Assembly (NCBI GenBank): GCA_963781665.1
Contig: CAWAGA010000002.1
Coordinates: 3,410,001-3,474,000, forward strand
Source of the DNA: JAJYIW01 sp963781665
GTDB taxonomy: Bacteria; Chloroflexota; Anaerolineae; Anaerolineales; Anaerolineaceae
DNA: 64,000 nucleotides
Direction of reading: 5' to 3'
Shown here piece by piece: positions 34,886 through 43,579 of the stretch (the stretch's first letter is position 1; every line of letters begins with the position of its first letter). A program made the position numbers and the translations under genes. Under the pieces are notes generated by a model. That model ran no database searches. It had not been told where the DNA came from and saw only the letters and a program-made list of their open reading frames with translations.

Positions 34886-35944
34886 ATGCTTGAGTTACGC
34901 CAGATTACCAAAACTTACGAAAACCGCCCATTGCTGCGCGGCATTTCTTTGCGCGTTGCTGAGGGAGAGACTGTTTGCTTACTAGGACCTTCTGGTAGTG
35001 GGAAGAGCACCTTGCTCCGCATTATTGCCGGGCTCGAGCTGCCTGATAGTGGACAGGTATTGTGGGACGGCAAAGATCTGGCGTTAGTGCCTCCAAGCCG
35101 GCGCGGCTTTGGCTTGATGTTCCAGGATTATGCTTTATTTCCCCACCGCAACGTCATCGAAAATGTAGGATTTGGCCTGCGTATGCAGAACTATCCTCGC
35201 CAACAGATTGAAGAACTTTCTCGCCAGGCACTTGCCCAGGTAAACCTGCTCGAATTCTCCCAGCGTAAAGTCACTGCCCTCTCAGGAGGTGAGCAGCAGC
35301 GAGTGGCTTTGGCCCGAGCCCTGGCTCCTCGCCCGCATCTATTGATGCTCGATGAGCCTCTAGGTGCCCTGGACCGTAATTTGCGTGAACAACTGCTGAA
35401 GGAACTGCGCTCAATCTTGCGCACTACCCGCATACCCGCTATCTATGTTACCCACGATCAAGAAGAGGCTTTTACCATCGCCGATCGCCTGATCTTGATT
35501 CACGATGGCCAGATTGCCCAGGAAGGCCGCCCAGAGACCTTCTATACCGCTCCGGCTTCAGCCTGGGTGGCTCGCTTTTTTGGATCAGGCAGCTTGTTGG
35601 ATGCACGTGTAATCGCTTCGGATCCATTAAAGGTATCGCTGGCTGGCTGTGTTTGCGAGGTCGTATGTCCGCATGGCGAGCATGCTCCAGGCGAAAAAGT
35701 GATTGTTCTCGTGCGTCCAGGCCCGGTAGAGATTTGCCGCCAAGGCGAAGGTCATGAGAACGCGCTCTTGGGTACCGTCGTCGATTCTATCTTCACTGGC
35801 AATGAATACCGGGTAGATATCCGCTTAAAAACAGAGGCGCCGGTCTATTTTTACGCTGCCGATCAATTCGAAGTAGGGGAAAATGTAGCCATCTACTTGA
35901 AACCGGCAGCTTTGCTCTGTTTAGGCCTTGAAACTTCTTCATGA
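34886..35944 (+). CDS. ABC transporter ATPase of the thiamin importer (PotA/FbpC-like with TOBE region)
   Basis: 352 residues. Walker A GPSGSGKST (about 37-45), Q-loop in MFQDYALFPH, signature LSGGEQQRVALARAL, Walker B LLMLDEPLGALD and H-loop VTHDQEEAF are intact. Residues about 240-350 form a TOBE-like carboxy-terminal domain (VLVRPGPVEI, then EYRVDIRLKTEAPVYFY). Classical ThiQ is shorter and lacks this domain, so the protein looks like an iron- or spermidine-type ATPase recruited to the thiamin system, judged by operon position. A 99-base gap separates it from thiP. Confidence 0.88.
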   Translation: MLELRQITKTYENRPLLRGISLRVAEGETVCLLGPSGSGKSTLLRIIAGLELPDSGQVLWDGKDLALVPPSRRGFGLMFQDYALFPHRNVIENVGFGLRMQNYPRQQIEELSRQALAQVNLLEFSQRKVTALSGGEQQRVALARALAPRPHLLMLDEPLGALDRNLREQLLKELRSILRTTRIPAIYVTHDQEEAFTIADRLILIHDGQIAQEGRPETFYTAPASAWVARFFGSGSLLDARVIASDPLKVSLAGCVCEVVCPHGEHAPGEKVIVLVRPGPVEICRQGEGHENALLGTVVDSIFTGNEYRVDIRLKTEAPVYFYAADQFEVGENVAIYLKPAALLCLGLETSS

Positions 35945-35963
35945 GCCGGAAATAAGGAAATCA

Positions 35964-36373
35964 ATGGACCCGGCAAATTTACAGGCCTGGTTTAACCACC
36001 TGCATATCGTTCTGGAAGAAGCTTGCACTTCCCATGAAGAGCCCTGGCAGCAATCAGGAATGTCAGGTCCGGAAGAACGATGGATATTACTTCGGAGACC
36101 TATTGCTGACTGTATTGACCGATCAGGAACATTTCTTGATTTTGCCTGCTTGAATTCTTTGTTTCACCCAGAGGGAAGCTGCTGGTGGCTTCGTATGGCG
36201 AAGGGCGTGAGGACCCTACCCAGGGAATACTTCCTGGTTGCCATCCCACCCGATTTATCCTTGAAAGATTAGATGAGCTCCACTTACGGCTGGTGGATTT
36301 TCACGATGGTTACGAGCCATACAAAAGCCGTAAGGGGTGTAATGCGGTACTCTCACACGATAGTATTTTATAG
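35964..36373 (+). pseudogene. remnant of a SAM-dependent methyltransferase gene (internal deletion and frameshift)
   Basis: The first frame from 35964 encodes the beginning of a class I methyltransferase: SGPEERWILLRRPIADCIDRSGTFLDFAC, where motif I would normally continue as GCANG. It then jumps straight into sequence that in another frame reads GKLLVASYGEGRE (36165 onward), typical of the late beta-strand region, and ends NAVLSHDSIL at 36373. The SAM-binding centre is therefore deleted and the two ends are out of frame. The start overlaps nothing and follows the ATPase stop by 20 bases. It is decaying and not expected to be functional. Confidence 0.7.
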
Positions 36374-36466
36374 ATCGCGAACCCTTGAGATGCCACATGG
36401 GAAGAAAATAGTAAACGTTTAGTATACAACTCGACTCTCAGCCCAAGGAAGTCAGCTGCGACTTTC

Positions 36467-36475
36467 TGCTATAAT
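36467..36475 (+). promoter_or_regulatory. extended -10 promoter giving a probable leaderless DUF402 mRNA
   Basis: TGCTATAAT ends seven bases before the ATG at 36483, the same arrangement as at miaB. An upstream ATG at 36474 lies inside the -10 box and so would not be in the transcript. Confidence 0.6.
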
Positions 36476-36482
36476 GACCGAA

Positions 36483-36959
36483 ATGGATAAAATTACTGTA
36501 ATCAAACAGAACCTCGATCGCCAGGAAGTCTGGCGTTACTCGGGCCAGGTGTTAGCCCGCACCTCAGAATCGGTGATTCTTGAGGCGTTTTTCAACCGGG
36601 ATGACATGCCTTTTAATGGCGTGGTACTGAAGAGGGGAGATCGCTTTGTCGAGGCTTATTTTGCTCAACGTTGGTTCAACATTTTCGAGGTTTACGACCG
36701 GGACGACAAACATTTAAAAGCCTGGTATTGCAATGTTACCAGGCTGCCGGAAATCACCGCAGACGAAATAACCTACGTCGATCTGGCCCTTGACTTACTC
36801 GTTTTCCCGGATGGAAAGCAGCTCGTGCTGGATGAAGATGAATTTGGAGCCCTGGATTTAGATGAAGCCACCCGCATCCAAGCCATGGCTGCCATGAAGG
36901 ACCTCGAAGCTCTGGCAGAAGCAGGAGAATTGTCGAAATTCATCCAATCCGATCGTTAA
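36483..36959 (+). CDS. DUF402 domain protein
   Basis: 158 residues from the ATG at 36483, chosen because the promoter overlaps the earlier in-frame ATG at 36474. The DUF402 core is visible: VILEAFFNRDDMPFNG, RGDRFVEAYFAQRWFNIFEVYD, LKAWYCNVTRLPEITADEITYVDLALDLLVFPDG and LDEDEF with its conserved acidic residues. Family members include nucleoside di/triphosphatases and the ribonuclease FAU-1. Probably a metal-dependent phosphatase of nucleotides; the substrate is unknown. Confidence 0.88.
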   Translation: MDKITVIKQNLDRQEVWRYSGQVLARTSESVILEAFFNRDDMPFNGVVLKRGDRFVEAYFAQRWFNIFEVYDRDDKHLKAWYCNVTRLPEITADEITYVDLALDLLVFPDGKQLVLDEDEFGALDLDEATRIQAMAAMKDLEALAEAGELSKFIQSDR

Positions 36960-36983
36960 TCTTCTGCCTTTAAAAGAGAAAGT

Positions 36984-37544
36984 TTAACGAATCTTTATGA
37001 CAATATCGCCAGTATGGATGGTACCGGGTTGTACGACCCTGATATTGATGCCCCGCAGATGGAGTTGTTTTCCTAGAGGGGAGTTAACGAAAAGCATGGC
37101 GTCCATCCCAAACCGGGAGACAAACTTCTTGCAGCCCGTGTGAGGCACATCACTCACCTGCACAACGGTTGAACCTATAGCCAGACGAGTCCCAGGCGGG
37201 AGATTCTCTTTGCTGAGATCCAGGTCTATAAACAACTGGTCGCCCGCCAGTGGCCAACGACTTTTTTCCTGAGCTATTAATGCGATCACCCTTGAATTCA
37301 TGATCGTAATTTGGGTGTCGAGCAGTGATGGTTTGTCCATGTGACTGGGATTGATGCGCTCGATCCAATTATCCCCTACCAATCCTTCTCGTGAATTAAG
37401 CTCGCCTTCATCCACGACTTCCCTTTCATCAATCCTCGGACGGCGTACGATCATCTCTAAAATGCCCTGGTCCCGCGGTGTCTGCAAGATATGGTTAAAT
37501 CCAGCTTCAAGCTGAACGGTGGTTAAGTGAACAATCTCTACCAT
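36984..37544 (-). CDS. MOSC-domain protein
   Basis: 186 residues. The MOSC (molybdenum cofactor sulfurase C-terminal) fold is recognised by RLAIGSTVVQVSDVPHTGCKKFVSRFG, with the conserved Cys in HTGCKKF, and LVGDNWIER earlier. Such proteins carry sulfur or molybdenum-cofactor-related groups, but stand-alone members are poorly characterised. It overlaps the GNAT gene by seven bases and is cotranscribed with it. Confidence 0.85.
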   Translation of the reverse strand: MVEIVHLTTVQLEAGFNHILQTPRDQGILEMIVRRPRIDEREVVDEGELNSREGLVGDNWIERINPSHMDKPSLLDTQITIMNSRVIALIAQEKSRWPLAGDQLFIDLDLSKENLPPGTRLAIGSTVVQVSDVPHTGCKKFVSRFGMDAMLFVNSPLGKQLHLRGINIRVVQPGTIHTGDIVIKIR

Positions 37545-38047
37545 ATTAATCCCATGACCAAATCGTTAAGATATTCGCCGTTGCGGAAGATCACATTCCG
37601 CCGCCGGCCTTCAATTTCAAACCCATACTCTTGATAAAGGCGGATAGCACCCGTGTTGCGTTCAAAGACGATCAATTCGACGCGAGTTACTATCCCGTTC
37701 CCTTTTGCCCATTCGATGGCCCGCTCTATAAGCTGGCTGCCGATTCCCTGGTTCCGCCATCCTTGCTTGACGGATATACCCAGTATAGTGGTGTGGTGAT
37801 TGGCTTGCCGGCTGCCGCCGTGGCATGTTAGCTCGCCTACGATCTCGTCGTTGATTTCGGCGATGAGGAATGTGGAGTTGTCCGATTCGGAATAGCGTGT
37901 CAGGATCTCTTCCTCTTTTGCCACACTTAAATTAAATTCACCAGGTGATAACAGGATGTTCGAATCCGGTTCGGCGCTGATCTGCTGGACGAATTCTATT
38001 AATTGGCTGGCATCTGCAGGTATTGCCTGACGGATCGTGGCTTTCAC
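37538..38047 (-). CDS. GNAT family N-acetyltransferase
   Basis: 169 residues with a GTG start. The acetyl-CoA binding motif reads ISVKQGWRNQGIGSQLIERAIEWA (the Q/RxxGxG/A loop is RNQGIG). Then RVELIVFERNTGAIRLYQEYGFEIEGRRRN gives the usual final strands, as in RimI/PhnO-like or small-molecule acetyltransferases. Substrate unknown. AAGGG lies upstream. Confidence 0.9.
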   Translation of the reverse strand: MKATIRQAIPADASQLIEFVQQISAEPDSNILLSPGEFNLSVAKEEEILTRYSESDNSTFLIAEINDEIVGELTCHGGSRQANHHTTILGISVKQGWRNQGIGSQLIERAIEWAKGNGIVTRVELIVFERNTGAIRLYQEYGFEIEGRRRNVIFRNGEYLNDLVMGLIW

Positions 38048-38190
38048 TGACCCTTATCCCTTCTTCAACTCGTGTTAATGTAACGATCAAGGATATCAAA
38101 TCAATTAATTCATATCGTTATTGTAGCATATGTGTTTGCCATGGGGAATACCCGCACCGGTCGAAGAGGGAGGTCCACCCTGGATCGGTT

Positions 38191-38260
38191 TATAATTGTG
38201 AATGACAAACCAATGATCACAGATTATTTGATGCGATACCATAATATGGGGGCTGCTTGA
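38191..38260 (+). promoter_or_regulatory. promoter -10 box and short upstream frame before the glycyl radical enzyme
   Basis: TATAAT at 38191-38196 implies a start near 38203. From there an ATG (38213) opens a 15-codon frame (MITDYLMRYHNMGAA) whose TGA stop (38258-38260) overlaps the TTG start of the enzyme. This could couple translation of the enzyme to a leader peptide. Purely a sequence observation; the frame may be chance. Confidence 0.3.
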
Positions 38261-40347
38261 ACCCAAGAATAGAAGGTCTCAGGCAACAGGTCCGTGCTGG
38301 CACCCATAAGCACTGGCGTCAGGAAATACCAGTCGAGATTTTCGCTGAATGCGAAGCCGAAGGGCTCTCCTGGATAAAACGCATGGCACGTTTGACCCGG
38401 CGCCAGTGTGAAGCAGAAAAGGTGATCATCACGCCAGAAGAGCTGATTGTCTATACTCGAACTTTACCTGAAATTATCCCAACTGTTTTTTCACCAATCG
38501 AATGGCAAAAACTTACCGATGGACACAAGCTGCGAGGTCGAGGCCCCATCAGTAATATATGCGCTGATTGGGGGCAAACACTATCTCAAGGTTTATCAGG
38601 GCGCAGAAAAGCTGCTCTTGCAACCCGTAAGACCCTGCAAAATGACCCTCAGGCAGTGGAATTTTTAGACTGTGCGATCGAAACGATTGATGCGGTCCTG
38701 GATTTAGCCGCCCGTTATGCGGCTGCAGCTCGAAAGATGGACAAGGTCGAAGTTGCTTCCATTTTAGACCGAGCCCCGGCCCAACCCCCATCCAGTTTTC
38801 AGGAAGCCCTGCAATCGCTGCGTTTGCTCCATGCCCTGATCTGGTTCAGCGGACATTACCATGCTGGTTTAGGACGCCTGGATCAATACCTCTGGCCTTA
38901 TCTGAAAACTGATCTGGAGAGTGGACACCTGGATATCCCGGCTGCCGAAGATCTACTGGCTGAATTCTTCATTTCGCTCAATAAAGATAGCGACCTTTAT
39001 CCTGGAATGCAGCAGGGCGATAATGGGCAAACAATTTTGCTGGGGGGCGTTGACCGGGATGGCAACGATGCGGTCAACGAGCTTACATTTATGGCTTTGC
39101 GGGTCTCGTGTGACCTTGCTATGATCGATCCTAAATTAAACCTGCGAATCTCGGATCATACCAGTCTTGATCTGTTATTTCTTGCTTCTGAGCTGACCCG
39201 CAAGGGTCTGGGTTTTCCCCAATATTCAAACGATGACGTGGTTATCCCGGCTCTGCTGGCCCATGGATACCGCATCGAAGATGCCAGAGACTACGCAGTG
39301 GCTGCCTGTTGGGAATTCCTGATACCTGGCAAAGGGATGGAGCTGGTTAACATCGGTGCAGTTTCTTTCCCGGCTGCGGTAGATCAGGGCATTCGCACCG
39401 GCTTATCCTCAGGCGCTTCTTTTGATGCCATTAAGGATAGAATTGCGGCCAATATTCACGAACAGGTTTTCATGTTGGCTGAAGCTTATGAAAATGTTTT
39501 GCTTCCGCCAGCTCCTTATTATTCTGTGTTGATGAGTGATTGCCTGGAAAATGGCCGCGATCTCTCTTGTGGAGCTCTGTACAATAACTTTGGAATCCAC
39601 GGGGCGGGTTCGGTGAATGCAGCCGATGCTCTTGCCGCTGTAAAACAGTTTGTGCTTGAAGATGGTGGTGTTGCTCCGCTCGAGCTGTTAACAGCGCTGG
39701 ACGCCGATTTTGAAGGGTTTGAAAAGTTGCGATTGAGGCTGGCACATTTTGGTCCTAAAACGGGCAACAATGACGACCGGGTTGATTCTATCCTGGTCTG
39801 GCTTTTCGACACCTTTGCAGCTGCCTGCGAGAGTTATGGATTCAATTCACGTGGGGGAATCCTAAGGCCCGGAAGCGGTTCGGCCATGTATTACCTGTGG
39901 CTGGCGCAGGGCCAGCCTGGGATGCTAGAGCCGGTGGTTGCTGCAACCGCTGAAGGCCGCAGGAAGGGCCAACCTTTAGCTGCGAATCTGGCGCCAGCCC
40001 AGGGGGTTCGCGTTCAAGGACCGGGCAGTGAACTGCAATCCTTTGCTAAAATTGATTATAAACGGGTCTATAATGGGGGCCCTATCACCCTGGAGCTTTC
40101 GGACACTGTATTCAAGGATGAGGAATCGATCCGCAAAGTTGCCTTGTTGGTGCGGACGTTTGTTTGCTTGGGCTGCCAACAGCTGCAAATTAATAACCTC
40201 GATTTGAAAACACTGCTGGATGCCAGGGCACATCCCGAAACCCATCGGGATCTAGTCGTACGTGTTTGGGGTTGGAGCGGTTACTTTTGTGACCTCAGCC
40301 CAGAATTACAGGATCACGTTATCGCCCGTGAAAGGCTTTCCTTATGA
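38257..40347 (+). CDS. glycyl radical enzyme, pyruvate formate-lyase-like, unassigned subfamily
   Basis: 696 residues. The glycyl radical loop is near the end, RVWGWSGYF (Gly 672), followed by LQDHVIARE. The active-site Cys is Cys 351 in VAACWEFLIPG, with Glu 353 completing the CxE pair seen in dehydratases and lyases; this replaces the usual GCVE. It thus has the catalytic minimum but is shorter than most family members (about 760-850) and not a true PFL (no Cys-Cys). TTG start with GGGGG just upstream; an upstream stop in frame rules out a longer start. Its stop overlaps the glycosyltransferase start. No radical SAM activating enzyme lies nearby, so one must act in trans. Reaction unknown. 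Confidence 0.85.
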   Translation: MNPRIEGLRQQVRAGTHKHWRQEIPVEIFAECEAEGLSWIKRMARLTRRQCEAEKVIITPEELIVYTRTLPEIIPTVFSPIEWQKLTDGHKLRGRGPISNICADWGQTLSQGLSGRRKAALATRKTLQNDPQAVEFLDCAIETIDAVLDLAARYAAAARKMDKVEVASILDRAPAQPPSSFQEALQSLRLLHALIWFSGHYHAGLGRLDQYLWPYLKTDLESGHLDIPAAEDLLAEFFISLNKDSDLYPGMQQGDNGQTILLGGVDRDGNDAVNELTFMALRVSCDLAMIDPKLNLRISDHTSLDLLFLASELTRKGLGFPQYSNDDVVIPALLAHGYRIEDARDYAVAACWEFLIPGKGMELVNIGAVSFPAAVDQGIRTGLSSGASFDAIKDRIAANIHEQVFMLAEAYENVLLPPAPYYSVLMSDCLENGRDLSCGALYNNFGIHGAGSVNAADALAAVKQFVLEDGGVAPLELLTALDADFEGFEKLRLRLAHFGPKTGNNDDRVDSILVWLFDTFAAACESYGFNSRGGILRPGSGSAMYYLWLAQGQPGMLEPVVAATAEGRRKGQPLAANLAPAQGVRVQGPGSELQSFAKIDYKRVYNGGPITLELSDTVFKDEESIRKVALLVRTFVCLGCQQLQINNLDLKTLLDARAHPETHRDLVVRVWGWSGYFCDLSPELQDHVIARERLSL

Positions 40348-41135
40348 CCAATCCCGTGCCAAAAGTATCAATCATTACCCCTTCTTTCAACCAGGGACGA
40401 TTCCTCAAAGATACCATCCGTTCAGTCCTCGAACAGGATTATCCCGATTTTGAATACCTTATCGTCGATGGTGGTTCGAAAGATGAGAGTGTTGAGATCA
40501 TTAAGAAATACCAGGAACATTTAGCATGGTGGGTCTCGGAAAAGGATCGGGGGCATGCCGACGCTCTAAACAAAGGTTTCAGTCATGCCCGCGGCGATAT
40601 TCTCGCCTGGTTGAACTCGGACGACACGTATTTTCCCGGCGCTATCTCACAGGCGGTCGCCTGCCTGATGGAACACCCTGAGGTCGGTATGGTGTATGGC
40701 GATGCCCAATTGATCGATGATGCTGGAAGGACCATCGGGCATTTTGCTTCCAAGCAAACCGATTACCACCAGATGCTGCGCGGCTCGGTTCACATTCCAC
40801 AGGCAACGACCTTCTTCCGCACAAATCTATGGCGCCAGGTGGGACCCTTGGACCTATCCCTGTTCTTCGCTTTCGATTACGATTTATGGGTTAAACTGGC
40901 AAAAATCTCGGAAGTAAGCTACCAGCCCCGGCTGTGGGCAAGCTTCCGCATCCACAGCCAGGGCAAAACGGTGATCAATGACGATCGCTGCTACCCGGAT
41001 ATGCTTCGAGTGCATGATCGCGAGCTGGGAGGAGGGTGGTCGCAGTTAAGGGTTCGAGCTATTGCCCGTAAGCTCCTCTATACCTGGATGCCCATTCGCC
41101 TGCGATTATGGTTGAGAAAAGCTATAACTTTCTAG
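40344..41135 (+). CDS. family 2 glycosyltransferase
   Basis: 263 residues, GT-A fold. VSIITPSFNQGRFLKDTIRSVLEQDYPDFEYLIVDGGSKDES is the nucleotide-sugar binding start, DALNKGFSHARGDILAWLNSDD carries the DxD-equivalent (NSDD), and GDAQLIDDAG with FFAFDYDLWVKLA give the later acceptor/catalytic regions. It transfers a sugar in polysaccharide or glycan synthesis. The ATG overlaps the glycyl radical enzyme stop (ATGA), an unexpected pairing. It is convergent with the GDP-mannose epimerase-like gene. Confidence 0.92.
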   Translation: MTNPVPKVSIITPSFNQGRFLKDTIRSVLEQDYPDFEYLIVDGGSKDESVEIIKKYQEHLAWWVSEKDRGHADALNKGFSHARGDILAWLNSDDTYFPGAISQAVACLMEHPEVGMVYGDAQLIDDAGRTIGHFASKQTDYHQMLRGSVHIPQATTFFRTNLWRQVGPLDLSLFFAFDYDLWVKLAKISEVSYQPRLWASFRIHSQGKTVINDDRCYPDMLRVHDRELGGGWSQLRVRAIARKLLYTWMPIRLRLWLRKAITF

Positions 41136-41195
41136 GTCAGATCCCATCCTCGTTAGATCGACCACCCGCTTCCAATTTATTTCAGACGCCTTGTT

Positions 41196-42248
41196 CTAGA
41201 TCGAATCCTGGACGATTGGTTTTCCAGCTTTGCGGTCGTTATACTGCTGCTCGATCCAGGTGTACGTTTTGGTCAGGCCTTCTCTGAAAGGTGTTTGCGG
41301 TTGCCAACCCAAGACTTGTTCAATGAACGTGTTATCGCTGTTACGACCGGCAACGCCACGTGGTGCGTTTAAGTCGTATTTGCGTTCCAGCTTGATGCCA
41401 CCAATCTCTTCTGCCAGACTGACCAATCGGTCGACCGAGATCAATTCGTGCGAGCCCAGGTTGATCGGGGTAGCGATCAGGTCGTCGCAGTGGGTGATCA
41501 TATCAATTCCCTGAACGCAGTCCTCGATGTACATATAGCTGCGGGTTTGAGTTCCATCTCCCCAAATCACGATGTGCTTTTGATCCTTGTCTTTAGCTTC
41601 GATTACTTTACGGCAGATGGCTGCTGGTGCCTTTTCACGGCCCCCATCCCAGGTACCGTTTGGCCCATAAACATTGTGGAAACGGGCTATAAATGTTTTT
41701 AAGCGTCGTTCAGCCCAATATTCCTGGCAAAACATTTCCGAGAGAAGTTTTTCCCAACCGTAACCGCGCTCCGCCATGGCCGGATAAGCGTCTGTTTCCT
41801 TGAGCGCCCGGACGTTGGGGTCCTGTTGTAAGGTGGTGTTGTAGACGCAGGCCGAAGAGGAATAAAAATAGCGGTTGACACCGGCCTGGTAAGCAGCTTC
41901 GATCAAATGCGTGTTGATCAGTATGCTTCGCAAGCATTCCACCCGGAAACGCTCGATGAAACCCATGCCGCCCATATCGGCAGCCAGGTTATATACTTCG
42001 ACTGCTCCTTCGACTGCCCGGACGCAGTTATTCTTTTCGCTGAGGTCGAGAGAAAGGCATTCAACCCCGGGTACTCTCTGATACCAGTTAGGCAGCGGTT
42101 TCTTATCAATTGCGCGGATATGGCGGTAACCCAGGTCGTAGAAATAACGTGCCAGGGATCCGCCTATGAAACCGCCCCCCCCAGCAATAACGATCAGATC
42201 GTCAGCATTCAAATCGCGATGGATTTCGACCGTCTGGTCAAAGCTCAT
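41196..42248 (-). CDS. GDP-mannose 3,5-epimerase-like SDR
   Basis: 350 residues, extended SDR: GGGGFIGGSLARYFYDLG binds NAD. NLAADMGGMGFI, SSSACVYN, YGWEKLLSE (Tyr-Lys), RFHNVYGPNGTWDGGREKAPAAICRK, WGDGTQTRSYMYIEDCV and RGVAGRNSDNT match the plant GDP-mannose 3,5-epimerase signature closely. The reaction would convert GDP-D-mannose to GDP-L-galactose and/or GDP-L-gulose. AAGGAG lies eight bases before the ATG. A minus-strand TATAAT at 42379-42374 may be the promoter. With the neighbouring glycosyltransferase it suggests an envelope glycan locus. Confidence 0.88.
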   Translation of the reverse strand: MSFDQTVEIHRDLNADDLIVIAGGGGFIGGSLARYFYDLGYRHIRAIDKKPLPNWYQRVPGVECLSLDLSEKNNCVRAVEGAVEVYNLAADMGGMGFIERFRVECLRSILINTHLIEAAYQAGVNRYFYSSSACVYNTTLQQDPNVRALKETDAYPAMAERGYGWEKLLSEMFCQEYWAERRLKTFIARFHNVYGPNGTWDGGREKAPAAICRKVIEAKDKDQKHIVIWGDGTQTRSYMYIEDCVQGIDMITHCDDLIATPINLGSHELISVDRLVSLAEEIGGIKLERKYDLNAPRGVAGRNSDNTFIEQVLGWQPQTPFREGLTKTYTWIEQQYNDRKAGKPIVQDSI

Positions 42249-42474
42249 GAGGTATCTCCTTGATTGGTGTTCTGTTTATACAGTTTGTTAAATAATGATT
42301 TCAGATTCGTGTGTTTTTCTGAACCGGTCGTTATTTGAGTTGACATCTCCATCAGATTACACCGGCAAACGCAATTATACTATCCACATGGACAGGTTGA
42401 AACCCTTCCCAGGGTTAGGCATGCTCACTCTCAGAATAGGTATACTAATTGCGAAAGGAAGGAGGTAGGATGTT

Positions 42475-43432
42475 ATGAAAATTAAACTAGCAAATATCAT
42501 TTGGGGTTTGGTGCTTATTCTTGGGGGGGCTCTATTCCTGGCCCAGAACCTGGGTTATGTGGTAAGCACATCAGATACTTTCTGGATGGGGGTTTTTGCC
42601 GTCCTTTGTGTGATTTTTCTCGTCACCTATTTTGCGAATGGGGTGCAGCATTGGGGATGGTTATTCCCAGCATCGATCTTCGGTGCCACAGCTCTTACGA
42701 TTGGATTGACTCAGCTAGGGGTCGACGATGTATTCGTTGCAGTCCCGATACTGATGAGCGTGGTCTTGCCTTTCCTGGTAGCATTCGCACTTGATCCGCA
42801 CAAGCATTGGTGGGCGCTCATTCCTTCCCTGGGTAGTCACTGCAATTACGATCATCACCCTGGTTGCGGATAAGATCCCTGGCGAAATAGTCGCAATGAT
42901 CGTCTTGTTCTCTGTTGCTTTGCCTTTTCTGGTGGTATTCCTGATCAACCGCAATAACCGTTGGGCGCTCATCCCCGCTTCTATATTGGCCGGTGTTGGT
43001 CTTATACCTGTACTGGCGGTGAGGTTGAACGGAGAATTGATGGCTGCGGCGATCTTGTTCTTGATTTCCTTGCCTTATTTTGTGGTCTATTTCTGGTCGG
43101 CACGTAACTGGTGGGCTCTGATCCCAGCTGGAATCTTGGCTAGCATTGGCGCAGGCCTGGCGCTGCTTGGCTACAATGGTTTCATTTCGGGGAATGAAAC
43201 CGTGATGAATGGTGTCATGTTCTTGGGGTGGGCGCTTACCTTCGGCTTCTTGTGGCTGCGTCGCAACTCCCAGCCAACCGCCTGGGCAAAATATCCGGCA
43301 GGAATCATGTTTACCCTTTCGGTGATTATCTTGGCATTTGGGAGTATTTCCGAATTGATCTGGCCGCTGCTGTTGGTGGCAGCTGGTGTCGTCGTCTTGG
43401 TATTCAACCTGATTCCGCGGCGAGCGGTATAA
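42475..43432 (+). CDS. multi-pass membrane protein, broken by one extra base
   Basis: Joined length about 318 residues, with around ten hydrophobic helices and repeated W-A-L-I-P steps (HWWALIPS, RWALIPAS, WWALIPAG), suggesting internal duplication of a two-helix unit. The first frame stops early after ALIPSLG; removing one C from the run 42827-42829 joins WALIPS to WVVTAITIITLVADK and restores the repeat. GGAGGT stands eight bases before the ATG. The break may be sequencing error. Function unknown; resembles uncharacterised Chloroflexota membrane proteins. Confidence 0.7.
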
Positions 43433-43439
43433 TTAAACT

Positions 43440-43469
43440 GGCTGCCGTCTACATCAATGGACGGCAGCC
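43440..43469 (+). terminator. ten-bp hairpin after the membrane protein gene
   Basis: GGCTGCCGTC (43440-43449) pairs with GACGGCAGCC (43460-43469) around a ten-base loop, eight bases after the stop. No T tract follows, so it may be a factor-dependent terminator or a stabilising structure. Confidence 0.45.
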
Positions 43470-43579
43470 GCTCGATCACACTCGAGATCACCCAAAGCTG
43501 GTGATGTAGAAAAAATCCTTTCGAAATTACATTTCAAAGAAATACGGTAGACAAACATCGTTATTACAAGGATGACGGA

